A stretch of DNA of 64,000 bases from UBA12465 sp964431235 (GTDB lineage Bacteria; Patescibacteriota; Patescibacteriia; Patescibacteriales; UBA12465): the NCBI GenBank assembly GCA_964431235.1, contig CAYSJA010000030.1:1-64000 (forward strand). Direction: 5' to 3'. Within the stretch, counting starts at the first letter, position 1; every line of letters starts with the position of its first letter. A model generated the notes under the pieces. That model made no database searches, was not told the DNA's origin, and saw only the letters and a list, made by a program, of their open reading frames with translations. Shown here piece by piece: positions 53,547 to 62,587 of this stretch. The position numbers and the translations under genes are program-made.

Positions 53547-54584
53547 TTATTGATTTTGCCACTCCTTTAAACCATAAGTTCCGCGGCTAACTAATACATA
53601 ACGACTATCAAGAATAAGTTCATTGTGAACAGTGGCAGCATTAGCCCTCTTTTTATCAAAATTGACTTCATTTATTTTATCAGCAATAGTGGTAAAATGC
53701 AGAGGTCTACCTTCGTGCTTTAACACTAAGAATATCTTATCATTAACTGTTTTAGGTTTTATTTCCTGCCAATTTGCTATTCCCCATTCGCCGTATTTAT
53801 TACGCTCTAAATTTTTTACCGCTTGCATTAAAGAATATAAAATTTTATTTTGATTTATAGTTTCCGCTTTATCTGGGAAAACTTGGCTTTTAAAAATAGC
53901 TTCAATATCAAAACTATCTGATTGAAATTTCTCTTGATAACGAGAATAAGATTCCAATTCTTTTAACACCTCTATTAACTCTTCAGTCTTCAAGGTTTTC
54001 TTTAAACCATCTACTCGGCTAACAAGACTATCAGCTAATTCTTCAAGATTAGATATTTCTTTATCTTTTAATTTAAAAGAAGGGGTAAATTTATCACTTT
54101 TTTTTATAAACTCCAAATCATCAGCCATTAGTTTAGAAAGTAAGAAATTAAAATGATTTTTATAAGTTTGACGCAATTTTTCATCGATTAAATCTATATT
54201 TTTATCAGACTTCATTTCTAAAGCAATAACGGTTAGAATATCCAATAAATAATCACGTCTAATCAAACCTCCGTGTTCTTCCATTAATTTATAAACTGCC
54301 TGTTTAAAATTGCTTATATAATTTTCTAAATTCTCTAATTTTTTAATCTTCCTGATACTAGCTGCCTCAATTTGTCTAACTCGTTCTCTGGTTAATTTAT
54401 GCAAACTACCTATTTTTTCCAAAGTTTCACTTTTATCTCCCTTTAAGCCGAAACGTCTGGTTAAAATATCGCGCTCCCTATCCATTAATTGGGAAAAAAG
54501 ATTACTAACAATACTAATAGCATCTAAACGACCCACTTCCTCATTCTTCTGTTCTTTAATAATTTTTTCTAAAATATTTTCCAT
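53547..54584 (-). CDS. Sigma-70 region 4 protein fused to a HARE-HTH domain
   Basis: 345 residues. Residues ~28-82 match sigma-70 region 4 (LMDRERDILTRRFGLKG, TLEKIGSLHKLTRERVRQIEAASIRKIKKL), the -35-binding helix-turn-helix. The C-terminal ~75 residues (GRPLHFTTIADKINEV, ANAATVHNELILDSRYVLVSRGTYGLKEW) are a HARE-HTH domain as in the RNA polymerase delta subunit. There is no region 2 for -10 recognition, so it should not act as a full sigma factor. A polymerase-associated regulator is likely. It has its own promoter and terminator. Confidence 0.85.
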   Translation of the reverse strand: MENILEKIIKEQKNEEVGRLDAISIVSNLFSQLMDRERDILTRRFGLKGDKSETLEKIGSLHKLTRERVRQIEAASIRKIKKLENLENYISNFKQAVYKLMEEHGGLIRRDYLLDILTVIALEMKSDKNIDLIDEKLRQTYKNHFNFLLSKLMADDLEFIKKSDKFTPSFKLKDKEISNLEELADSLVSRVDGLKKTLKTEELIEVLKELESYSRYQEKFQSDSFDIEAIFKSQVFPDKAETINQNKILYSLMQAVKNLERNKYGEWGIANWQEIKPKTVNDKIFLVLKHEGRPLHFTTIADKINEVNFDKKRANAATVHNELILDSRYVLVSRGTYGLKEWQNQ

Positions 54585-54655
54585 ATATAAAAATAAAGTA
54601 ATAGCAACTTTAATTCTTAATTAATTATTGTTTATTGTCTATCAAAACTTTATTT

Positions 54656-54684
54656 ATTTTATCACATTATTTTATATTAGTCAA
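54656..54684 (-). promoter_or_regulatory. Promoter of the sigma-region-4/HARE gene
   Basis: - strand TTGACT (54679-54684 on +), 17 bp, TAAAAT (54656-54661), with TGTGA before the -10. It gives a ~65-base leader. Confidence 0.75.
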
Positions 54685-54687
54685 TAG

Positions 54688-55635
54688 TTATTTGTTAAAC
54701 ATTTTTTTATATTGCTTTAAATTATATTGCTCTAATATTAAAGAAAAAATAAAAAGAATAAAAATTCTAATAATTATTATCATTCGACTATAAAAAGTTT
54801 CTTTAGAAAAATGCTTTATAAATAAAAGATGTTGACTATAAAAAGACCAACTCTTTATCTCTTTGCTTTTCTTTTTTCTATTCAGCCAAAAGGCTAAAAA
54901 ACCACGGCTATAAGAAGCTGCACTTCTGTCATGATATATAATAGCTTGATGAACTAGGGCTGATTTCAAACCGGCTAATTTCAAGCGATAGGCTAAATCA
55001 CAATCCTCTTTATACATAAAAAAATCCGGATCAAAATAAAATCCTTTTTCCCTAATTTTATCTAAAGCAGATAATCGGAACAATCCGGCCGCCCCTGAAG
55101 GTGCAATTATTGTTTTATCGTCATACTGGCCTTCATCTTTCTCTCCTTGCCCTAAATCAATAAATTTCAAACCTGGCCTTAACAATAATCCACAGGAATC
55201 TATTTGTCTGGTTTTTTTAAAATTCGCAAAATCCCAACGCAAAATTTTAGGAGCAACAGCCGCCAATTCGGATTTTTCTTCCAAAACCTTTAATAAAAAA
55301 AAGAGCGAATTTTTTTCTGGTAAAGTATCAGGATTAATTAATAAAAAATATTCAGCTTCTAATTCTTTAGCCCGGGCAATTAAGAAATTATAAGCAGAAC
55401 CGAAACCGATATTCTTACTTTTACTATGATATTCAATTTTGAATTGATGTTTATAATCAAAAAACTCTAAAGCCAGGCGATTAGTATTCTCATCCTCATT
55501 ACTATTATCAAATACCATTACTTTATAACTATTTTCTGGCAAAAAATGTAAAGCTTCCTTTAAAGCTGGCAAAAAATAAGCTAAATATTTAGCGCTTACC
55601 TGATTATAAGTTATAAAACCGAGCGCCAGCTTCAT
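54688..55635 (-). CDS. GT2-family glycosyltransferase
   Basis: 315 residues, GT-A fold. AEYFLLINPDTLPEKN is the metal-binding region, then APSGAAGLFRLSALD and FMYKEDCDLAYRLKLAG (the ED base motif). These match rhamnosyl-/WbbL-like transferases. A hydrophobic C-terminal segment (about 280-300) may tether it to the membrane. It follows rfbA and rfbD, so dTDP-rhamnose is a reasonable donor guess. Confidence 0.88.
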   Translation of the reverse strand: MKLALGFITYNQVSAKYLAYFLPALKEALHFLPENSYKVMVFDNSNEDENTNRLALEFFDYKHQFKIEYHSKSKNIGFGSAYNFLIARAKELEAEYFLLINPDTLPEKNSLFFLLKVLEEKSELAAVAPKILRWDFANFKKTRQIDSCGLLLRPGLKFIDLGQGEKDEGQYDDKTIIAPSGAAGLFRLSALDKIREKGFYFDPDFFMYKEDCDLAYRLKLAGLKSALVHQAIIYHDRSAASYSRGFLAFWLNRKKKSKEIKSWSFYSQHLLFIKHFSKETFYSRMIIIIRIFILFIFSLILEQYNLKQYKKMFNK

Positions 55636-55696
55636 ATTAGCAAAAATCTATATTTAAAAATATTAAAAAATTACAAGACTAAGCTCTATAGCTTTA

Positions 55697-56422
55697 TTAT
55701 ATTAGCATTTTTCTAGCCAACTTCTCTTTAGCAAAGGTTTGTGCTTTAAGCAAGCTATCAAAAGTTCCAGCATCCAGCCATTCTCCTTTAACTATGGCTA
55801 CGTTGAGCTCGTTTCGTTTCAAATACCAATTATTAAGATCAGTTATCTCCAGTTCACCGCGTTCGCTCGGCTTTATTTGTTTAGCTGCTTTTATTACTTT
55901 ATTATCATAAATATATAAACCAGTAACAGCATAATCGCTTAAAAATTCCGATGGTTTTTCCACTATAACTTCAGCTTTCATGTCTTGATTAAATTTCACT
56001 ACTCCGAATCTTTCTGGATCTGGTACGCGTTTAGCAAAAATTTTAGCACCGCCAGAAAAATTCTTCATATCAGCAAAAAAATCATCTTCAAAAATATTAT
56101 CTCCTAAAATCATCGCTACATCTTCTTCGTCAATAAAATTCTCACCAATAATAAAGGCCTGGGCTAAGCCTTCTGGCTTATCTTGGATTTCATAAGTGAA
56201 TTTAACGCCAAATTCTTTGCCGGAACCTAATAAATTTAAATAATCACCTGCTCTCTCTGGCGCCACTATAATAAGGATTTCTTTGATACCGGCCTTTATT
56301 AAAGTATTTAAAGGATAATAAATCATTGGGCGATGATAAACCGGTAAAAGCTGCTTGCTAGTTATTTTAGTAAGCGGTCTCAATCTAGTACCGCTACCGC
56401 CGGAAAGTATTATACCTCTCAT
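55697..56422 (-). CDS. rfbA: Glucose-1-phosphate thymidylyltransferase, short RmlA form
   Basis: 241 residues. GGSGTRLRPLT is the nucleotide-binding loop. KQLLPVYHRPMIYYPL, GLAQAFIIGENFI, LGDNIFEDDF and VVKFNQDMKAEVIVEKP are all RmlA-like. It lacks the ~50-residue C-terminal dimer extension of typical RmlA. It makes dTDP-glucose from dTTP and glucose-1-phosphate, the first step to dTDP-rhamnose. It overlaps rfbD by four bases (ATGA). Confidence 0.9.
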   Translation of the reverse strand: MRGIILSGGSGTRLRPLTKITSKQLLPVYHRPMIYYPLNTLIKAGIKEILIIVAPERAGDYLNLLGSGKEFGVKFTYEIQDKPEGLAQAFIIGENFIDEEDVAMILGDNIFEDDFFADMKNFSGGAKIFAKRVPDPERFGVVKFNQDMKAEVIVEKPSEFLSDYAVTGLYIYDNKVIKAAKQIKPSERGELEITDLNNWYLKRNELNVAIVKGEWLDAGTFDSLLKAQTFAKEKLARKMLI

Positions 56423-57282
56423 AAAATTTTTTTTAAATAATCTTTTAAAGCGTCTTGATAAGGACGCATTTTCTTTCTTTTATTGTTTTTTAAAACTGAA
56501 AATTTAGGACGCCGTGCCGGACGAGCTAAATCCTCGCTTCTTATTGGTCTAATAAAAATTTCTTTTTTAGCCAAACGAAAAAACTCACGTGCTCCTTCAT
56601 ACCAAGTAGCTGGATTTTCGTTAACTAAATGATAAATGCCATAAGCAGGGCGAGCTACAAATAAACGAGCACTGGAAGCTGCTAAATCAGGGGTATAAGT
56701 AAAACAGCTCAACTCTTCATTCACGGCTAAAATCTCAGATTTATTTTCAGCTAGTTTAAATATAATATCAAAAAAACCGGGCTTAGCCAAGGAGCTCTCG
56801 CTTTTAGGCCCGAATAATTTCGATGTTCTTATTAAATAATATTTTAAACCTTTGCCCTCTAGGCGCTTTATTTCTAATTCTCCTAAAAATTTACTTTCCC
56901 CGTATTTATTTATCGGATTAGGTGTATCCTCTTCAGAAAAATCAGGTTTACCGCTAAAACCATTGAAAACATAATCTGTAGAATAATGTACTAAAATAAA
57001 ATCTATTTTCAAGGCCAAACTAGCTAAATGGGCGGGTAAATCACGATTAAGAGCTAAGGCTTGGAAATATTTTTTTTCATCTTCACAATTATCAACTTGG
57101 TTATAAGCTACCGTATTTATTACTAAATCAGGCTTGATATCCAGCAACACCTTTAATAGAACCTCCTTATCAAGAACATCAAAATCTTGCTTATCAAAAG
57201 AATGGAGTTCATGATCAGAATTTAAAGCAATCTTTAATTGCGATCCTAGATTACCTTGTCCGCCCAATAATACTATTTTCAT
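56419..57282 (-). CDS. rfbD: dTDP-4-dehydrorhamnose reductase
   Basis: 287 residues, extended SDR. LLGGQGNLGSQL is the cofactor loop. NTVAYNQVDNCE, HYSTDYVFNGFSG with the catalytic Ser/Thr, and YGESKFLGE with the Tyr-Lys pair follow. It completes dTDP-L-rhamnose. rfbB and rfbC are not in this window and should lie elsewhere if the pathway is intact. Confidence 0.93.
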   Translation of the reverse strand: MKIVLLGGQGNLGSQLKIALNSDHELHSFDKQDFDVLDKEVLLKVLLDIKPDLVINTVAYNQVDNCEDEKKYFQALALNRDLPAHLASLALKIDFILVHYSTDYVFNGFSGKPDFSEEDTPNPINKYGESKFLGELEIKRLEGKGLKYYLIRTSKLFGPKSESSLAKPGFFDIIFKLAENKSEILAVNEELSCFTYTPDLAASSARLFVARPAYGIYHLVNENPATWYEGAREFFRLAKKEIFIRPIRSEDLARPARRPKFSVLKNNKRKKMRPYQDALKDYLKKIL

Positions 57283-57307
57283 AATATTTGGATTAAAAAT
57301 TAATTAG

Positions 57308-58600
57308 TTAATTCTTTAACCAAATTTCTTCTTGGCGCACTAATAATTCTTTAGCCTTCTCCGGCTCAGCCATCAACTCTTTAACAATTTTTTCCATCCT
57401 AGCTCCCTGTGATCCCTTTATTAACAAAACATCACCTTCTTTCAAACGATGCTGCAAAAAACGACCGGCAGCTTCCGGATAATCAAAATAAAAAATATTT
57501 TTATCTTCCATGCCTTTTTCTTTAGCGCCTCTAATAAAATCCCTGGCTCTTTCTCCTACCGCTATCAGAAAATCTATTCCAGCTTCATGGATTTTTCTTC
57601 CTACTGAACGATGGCCTTCAACTGTATAAGCGCCAATTTCCAACATATCACCCATGACAACATATTTGCAAGCATCTTTGTCTATATTAATTTTTCCTAA
57701 AATATCAACGGCTGAAATCGCGGCCTCTGGTGAAGAATTATAGGTATCATCAATAATAAAAGAATGCTTTATCCCCGGTAATATATTCATTCTGCCCGGA
57801 GGCAAAGAAAAATCGCTTAAAGAAGCGGCTATTTCCACTAAATTTATATTCAATTCAATAGCAACAGCAGCCGCTGTCAAAGCAGCATAAATAGCTGGCT
57901 CTGACATCGTATTTTTCATAAATACTGGTACTACTGCTCCTTGATAGTTAAGCTTAAAATTAATTCCAGTTAACTCATATCTTTCTCGGGTAAAATTATA
58001 AATAATATTCTGGGCTTTCAAGACAGCTGTTGTTTCCTTTATTCCATAGCTTATTATTTTAGCTCTACTAAAAGATGACATATCCTTAATAGGAGTATTA
58101 TCATAATTTAATACTGCTAAGCCGGACCCGGGCAAGCTTTCCACTAAGCGTTGTTTTTCCTTTTTAATATTACCTAGACTGCCGAAGTATTCTAGATGGG
58201 AATAGCTAATTGCAGTTACGACGCCTATGTCAGGACGAACAATTGAAATTAGATAATTCATATCTTTAGGCCTATCAACACCCATTTCTAAAATTAATAT
58301 TTGTGGGTAATTTTTATCTTTAAAAACAAGAAGTTTCAAAGCAATAAAAAATACTTTCAACCAGCCTAAATAAAATCGTCCAGGTGACTGACAACCAATA
58401 ATGGTAAGAGGTAAACCAATTTCATTATTATAATTCTTGAAGCTGGTCCTTGTGCTAAATTTTCTCCTTAAAATATGGGAGATCGCCTCCTTAGAACTAG
58501 TTTTTCCAATTGAGCCAGTAATGCCTATTACCTTGGGTTTATATTTTTTCAAAATCAATCTGGCTAAAATTTTCAATTTTAATCGCAATAATTTGCGCAT
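57308..58600 (-). CDS. murF: UDP-N-acetylmuramoyl-tripeptide D-alanyl-D-alanine ligase
   Basis: 430 residues. GITGSIGKTSSKEAISHIL is the ATP loop. NYNNEIGLPLTIIG, LILEMGVDRPKDM, FIIDDTYNSSPEAAISAVDIL and VMGDMLEIG follow in order. It adds D-Ala-D-Ala to the peptidoglycan precursor. D-alanine comes from Alr at 6817. It follows the penicillin-binding protein gene with a 20-base gap. Confidence 0.95.
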   Translation of the reverse strand: MRKLLRLKLKILARLILKKYKPKVIGITGSIGKTSSKEAISHILRRKFSTRTSFKNYNNEIGLPLTIIGCQSPGRFYLGWLKVFFIALKLLVFKDKNYPQILILEMGVDRPKDMNYLISIVRPDIGVVTAISYSHLEYFGSLGNIKKEKQRLVESLPGSGLAVLNYDNTPIKDMSSFSRAKIISYGIKETTAVLKAQNIIYNFTRERYELTGINFKLNYQGAVVPVFMKNTMSEPAIYAALTAAAVAIELNINLVEIAASLSDFSLPPGRMNILPGIKHSFIIDDTYNSSPEAAISAVDILGKINIDKDACKYVVMGDMLEIGAYTVEGHRSVGRKIHEAGIDFLIAVGERARDFIRGAKEKGMEDKNIFYFDYPEAAGRFLQHRLKEGDVLLIKGSQGARMEKIVKELMAEPEKAKELLVRQEEIWLKN

Positions 58601-58620
58601 ATTTTTTAAACTGTTAAAAC

Positions 58621-60579
58621 CTACCTATCCTTTGGAACGGCATAATAATTTAAAATAAATTCCGCTATATCCCGCCATAAAGGAACTACTGAACCTTCAG
58701 CATACTGTACGCCTTTTGGCTTGTCAATTTTAACCAGCATTACAAAAACTGGATTTTCAATCGGAGCAATTCCAATAAAAGTATGAGAGTATTCGCTTTG
58801 GCTATAACCACCGGCAGTTGCTATTTGAGCAGTTCCGGTTTTACCTCCAATATAATATCCAGATATAGCCGCTTTTTGTGAATGTCCCTTTTCTACAACA
58901 TTAACCAGCATAGCAGAAACTGTAGCCGCTGTTTTTTCAGATATTATCTGATTTATGGCCTTAGGAGAAATATCTTCTCGCCTACCGTCAGAATAAACAA
59001 TACTTTTTACCACATAAGGTTTCATTAAAAGACCTTTATTAGCAATTGCCTGGTACGGCATCAACATCTGTAAGGGTGTAACTGCTATTCCCTGGCCGAA
59101 AGAAGCAGTGGCAGCATCTATTTCCTTAACTTTATTACTTAACAAATTATTTATATTCCCTGGACTCTCAGCGCCAAGTTCAATGCCGGTTCTTTCCCCA
59201 AAACCAAAATTTTTAACATATTCAGCAAAAATTTTAGGTCCGACTTGATTCATGGCAAAAATAGCACCAGTGTTTAAAGAATTATCAAGAACTGCGCTCA
59301 TATCAACCACACCATGGGGTCCATGACTAAAAAAGTCAGAATTCCTTATTGGTTTAGGCCAACCGCTTATCATAATCTGCCCCTTATCTTCATAAGTCGT
59401 AGCCGGGGAAATTTTTTCCTGATCAATCGCTATTGCCATGGTAACAGTTTTAAAGACTGAGCCCGGCTCATATTGATAAAAAATCGCCGGATTGTTATAA
59501 AAAGACATATTTTCTACATCTTTATAATTATTAGGATTAAAATCAGGAAAAGAACACATGGCAATAATCGCTCCGGTTTTCGGATTCATAACTATAATTG
59601 ACCCGCCTTCAGCTTTATAGTAATCCGCTACTTGTTTAAGCTTATCGCAAACAATAAATTCAATATTTCTATCTACTGTTAAAATCAAGTCATTTCCTGG
59701 CTGGGGCTGAACATATTCCCTGTCGTTTATAATCATTAAATTTGATTTATTAGCTTTATCTGACTTCAAAAATCCATATTGTCCGAAAAGTTCAGTATTG
59801 AAAAATCCTTCTAAACCATATTGGCCCTGGATTTCACCGTCAATTTGGCTGCTAAAACCAACTAAATGGGCGGCTATTTCCTGCTCGGGATAAAAACGAT
59901 AATTCTGCAAATTAAATCCTAAACCATCTACTATAAACTCTGTATCTGGGTCATCTCTATAAATTATCTTACCGAATTTTATATTAAGTTCTTCGGGATT
60001 AGCTAAAGGAGCGGAGGATGTTGAATTATAATCAGAACTGGATAAAAAAGAGTAAAATCTGATTAAATCATCAAGTGGCATCTTTTGAATTAAGGGTTCA
60101 TAAGGATCCCCTGGTTTGTCCAACTTTTTTAAATAACTGGAAATTATTTCCTCTTTAGTAGAAGTGGCGATGACAAAATCTGTATCTGTCGCTGTTTCTT
60201 CTTTAAACTCTTTTTCTAATTTCGGCTTATCAAAAAAAATAAACATTTTTTCTGCCATTACTTCCGGATTAATAATATCTTTGGGCACAACAAAAACTTC
60301 AGCAAATTCCTTATTAGTAGCTAAAGGATATAATTTTTCTTCCCCATCAACTTCTTCGCTGAAATAAATCTTGCCCCTTTCTGGGATCAACTGGTTATAA
60401 AATTGATGCTGGGAAGAAGCTATAGCTGTATAGAAATCGCATTGACTTATCTGGATATTATATAATTTATAAACTAAAGATCCGATTAATAAAAAAATAA
60501 TCGCCACAACAAGACGCCAGCGATTATTGTTCACCTTTCCTTCTTTAGATCTTTTTTTAATCTGAGGTTCTCGCCACAT
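58621..60579 (-). CDS. ftsI: Class B penicillin-binding protein, FtsI/Pbp2 type
   Basis: 652 residues. Short basic cytoplasmic tail, one membrane span at about 22-42, pedestal domain, then transpeptidase domain. The active site is complete: YEPGSVFKTVTMAI (S-x-x-K), DNSLNTGAIF (S-x-N) and GGKTGTAQIA (K-T/S-G). It cross-links septal peptidoglycan. It follows the ftsL-like gene, the usual place for ftsI. Confidence 0.94.
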   Translation of the reverse strand: MWREPQIKKRSKEGKVNNNRWRLVVAIIFLLIGSLVYKLYNIQISQCDFYTAIASSQHQFYNQLIPERGKIYFSEEVDGEEKLYPLATNKEFAEVFVVPKDIINPEVMAEKMFIFFDKPKLEKEFKEETATDTDFVIATSTKEEIISSYLKKLDKPGDPYEPLIQKMPLDDLIRFYSFLSSSDYNSTSSAPLANPEELNIKFGKIIYRDDPDTEFIVDGLGFNLQNYRFYPEQEIAAHLVGFSSQIDGEIQGQYGLEGFFNTELFGQYGFLKSDKANKSNLMIINDREYVQPQPGNDLILTVDRNIEFIVCDKLKQVADYYKAEGGSIIVMNPKTGAIIAMCSFPDFNPNNYKDVENMSFYNNPAIFYQYEPGSVFKTVTMAIAIDQEKISPATTYEDKGQIMISGWPKPIRNSDFFSHGPHGVVDMSAVLDNSLNTGAIFAMNQVGPKIFAEYVKNFGFGERTGIELGAESPGNINNLLSNKVKEIDAATASFGQGIAVTPLQMLMPYQAIANKGLLMKPYVVKSIVYSDGRREDISPKAINQIISEKTAATVSAMLVNVVEKGHSQKAAISGYYIGGKTGTAQIATAGGYSQSEYSHTFIGIAPIENPVFVMLVKIDKPKGVQYAEGSVVPLWRDIAEFILNYYAVPKDR

Positions 60580-60600
60580 AAAATAAATAAGAAAAGGTTT

Positions 60601-60942
60601 TTATTTTTTAGCAACGAATTGACTGCTAGCTTTGATATACTCAATATCTTCAATTGCAACCATATTCAGAGTTTTAGCTCTTTCGCTTAAGATATAAAAA
60701 GACTGCAAAGAATTTACTTGTTGTTCATAAAATTCCTGTCTCTCTCCTAGGCTGTCAGCCTCTGCTCTTAATTCTTGTAAAATAAAACTCTTGGCCGTCA
60801 AATCACTGATGCTAATAAGATAAAAGAAGGTAAAAACAGTAATCGTTAAAAATAATCCAAGGTTTAAAATTTTTATATTGAGGGCGTACCGAGAATTTTC
60901 TTTAGCAGCGCGTCCACAATAATAACTGGACATTTTAATCAT
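60601..60942 (-). CDS. ftsL: FtsL-like cell division protein
   Basis: 113 residues: basic N-terminus, one membrane span at about 30-50, then a coiled coil (ILQELRAEADSLGERQEFYEQQVNSLQ) and a short end. There is little sequence conservation in FtsL. The call rests on the bitopic coiled-coil layout and on the position between rsmH and the PBP gene. DivIC would look similar. Confidence 0.75.
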   Translation of the reverse strand: MIKMSSYYCGRAAKENSRYALNIKILNLGLFLTITVFTFFYLISISDLTAKSFILQELRAEADSLGERQEFYEQQVNSLQSFYILSERAKTLNMVAIEDIEYIKASSQFVAKK

Positions 60943-60993
60943 AAGCGAAATGTTTTTATATTAATTTAAAAATTATCTAACATTTAGGGGCCT

Positions 60994-61887
60994 TCAAATC
61001 TTTATCTTTATCGCCGCTCGTAGTTTGGCACTCCTTGATCTAGGATTTAATTCTTGTTCTTTCTGCCCGGGAATAAGTGGCTTTTTAATAATGGGTATTA
61101 AATCTTCTTCTCCTTTAAAAAATCTTTTTACTATCCGATCCTCGCCACTATGGAAAGATACTACTACTAAACGTCCTTTATAGCGAAGTAGATCTTTGGC
61201 ATCAGGTAAAGCTATCTTTAAATTTTCAAATTCCTGATTAGTTTCTATCCTTAAAGCTTGAAATACTTTGGTAGCCGGATGAATCTTATAATAAAAACGG
61301 GGGGGATATTGGCTCTTAATGATATCTGCTAATTCTTTAGCATTATCTATTTTTTTTTGCTTCCGAAAAGAAACAATCGCCTTGGCGATTCTGTAGGCAT
61401 GCTTTTCTTCTCCGAATTCCCTGAATATCACAGCTAATTCCTCAATTTTATAATTGTTAACAATAGAAATGGTTGATCTTTCCGCTTGTTGACCAAAAGC
61501 CATATCAAGAGGGCCTCCATGTTGGAAAGAAAACCCTCGTCCAGTATCTTTCAATTGAAAAGATGACAACCCTAAATCAAATACTATACCGTCAAATAAT
61601 TCTTGATCCCCGATATATTCTCTGGCAACCTTTTTTATATTTTTAAAATTTTCTTGAACTAATGTTATATTACTCAGTCCGGCTTTAACGATTTTCTTAG
61701 TCGCGTTCTTTATTGCCGTTTCATCCATATCCATAGCCAGCACTCTTCCCTTATTTCCCGCTTTTTTTGCTATTTCTAAAGTATAGCCAGCACCTCCTAA
61801 TGTACAATCAATATATTTTCCTCCCGGCTTTACAGTTAAGTATTTTATTACCTCCGGTAGCATTACCGGAATATGATCACCTGCCAT
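60994..61887 (-). CDS. rsmH: 16S rRNA (cytosine-1402-N4)-methyltransferase
   Basis: 297 residues. HIPVMLPEVIKYL opens the protein. TLGGAGYTLEIAKK and LAMDMDETAIKNA form the SAM site. FDLGLSSFQLKDTGRGFSF, KVFQALRIETNQE and VSFHSGEDRIVKRFF are family motifs. It modifies the same cytidine as RsmI (23402). It starts 3 bases after mraZ. Confidence 0.96.
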   Translation of the reverse strand: MAGDHIPVMLPEVIKYLTVKPGGKYIDCTLGGAGYTLEIAKKAGNKGRVLAMDMDETAIKNATKKIVKAGLSNITLVQENFKNIKKVAREYIGDQELFDGIVFDLGLSSFQLKDTGRGFSFQHGGPLDMAFGQQAERSTISIVNNYKIEELAVIFREFGEEKHAYRIAKAIVSFRKQKKIDNAKELADIIKSQYPPRFYYKIHPATKVFQALRIETNQEFENLKIALPDAKDLLRYKGRLVVVSFHSGEDRIVKRFFKGEEDLIPIIKKPLIPGQKEQELNPRSRSAKLRAAIKIKI

Positions 61888-61890
61888 ATA

Positions 61891-62322
61891 CTAAATACCC
61901 AAGTCTCCCAAAGCTTCGGCGATTGAATTGCTGTTCTTTTCAGAATCAGCCTTATATTTCCTCCAAGATATTTGATCCCAAATCTCCAAATGATTATATA
62001 AGCCGGCTACTACTACTTTTTTTTTCAATCCGGAAAAAGAACGCAAATATTCCGGTAAAGTTATCCGTCCCTGATTATCAAATTCGACATCCATAGCTCC
62101 AGCCAACATATGACGCGCAAAAGCCCTGGCCTTAGCCTGACTAAGTGGCAAAGCAGCAAATTTTTTTGCCATCTCTTTAAATTGTTCTTTAGAATATAAA
62201 AAAAGACAGTTATCCAAACCTTTGGTTACAACCGCCCCTTTCTTTAAAATGACACGGAACTTAGCTGGTATAGCCAAGCGCCCTTTATTATCTAAACTAT
62301 GATTGTATTCGCCGATAAACAT
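61891..62322 (-). CDS. mraZ: MraZ transcriptional regulator
   Basis: 143 residues from ATG 62322 (MFIGEYNHSLDNKGRLAIPAKFR), the conserved MraZ start. A GTG at 62367 would add 15 residues not typical of the family, though AAAGGTG lies before it. Two AbrB-like halves are visible, each with a DNKGR / DNQGR turn. MraZ forms a ring and binds tandem TGGGN-type repeats before its own operon. Such repeats appear here at 62346-62409. Confidence 0.92.
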   Translation of the reverse strand: MFIGEYNHSLDNKGRLAIPAKFRVILKKGAVVTKGLDNCLFLYSKEQFKEMAKKFAALPLSQAKARAFARHMLAGAMDVEFDNQGRITLPEYLRSFSGLKKKVVVAGLYNHLEIWDQISWRKYKADSEKNSNSIAEALGDLGI

Positions 62323-62345
62323 AGATTTAGCAAATAAATTTTTAT

Positions 62346-62409
62346 TCCATCGTCCACTATTCCCCACAATTCACCTTTCAAGTTTAATTATACACCACTT
62401 GCCCCCAAG
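62346..62409 (-). promoter_or_regulatory. Candidate MraZ-binding repeats
   Basis: On the - strand, TGGGG-GCAAG-TGGTG lies inside the promoter spacer, and TGGGG-AATAG-TGGAC lies ~40 bases further on. Both pairs have the 5-base spacing known for MraZ TGGGN boxes. The second unit of each pair is degenerate. Confidence 0.5.
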
Positions 62410-62415
62410 GGTCAA
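62387..62415 (-). promoter_or_regulatory. Promoter of the mraZ cluster
   Basis: - strand TTGACC (62410-62415 on +), 17 bp, TATAAT (62387-62392). Transcription would start near 62380, about 58 bases before the mraZ ATG. Confidence 0.8.
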
Positions 62416-62451
62416 CACTTTTATTTTATCTAATATAAAGGAAAAATTATT

Positions 62452-62478
62452 AAAAAGACCACTTATCAACAAGTGGCC
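62452..62478 (-). terminator. Terminator after tsaB
   Basis: GACCACTT (62457-62464) pairs with AAGTGGCC (62471-62478), one G-U pair, six-base loop. On the - strand TTTTT follows. It separates the dus-tsaB unit from the mraZ promoter. Confidence 0.75.
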
Positions 62479-62587
62479 TGTTTAAATTTAATTATTTTTT
62501 AAAAAAATAACCTTTAGTTTTCAACAGTTAATACACAAGACTAAAATAAATATTTTTTCAATAACTACCTATTAAATAAATAAAAAT

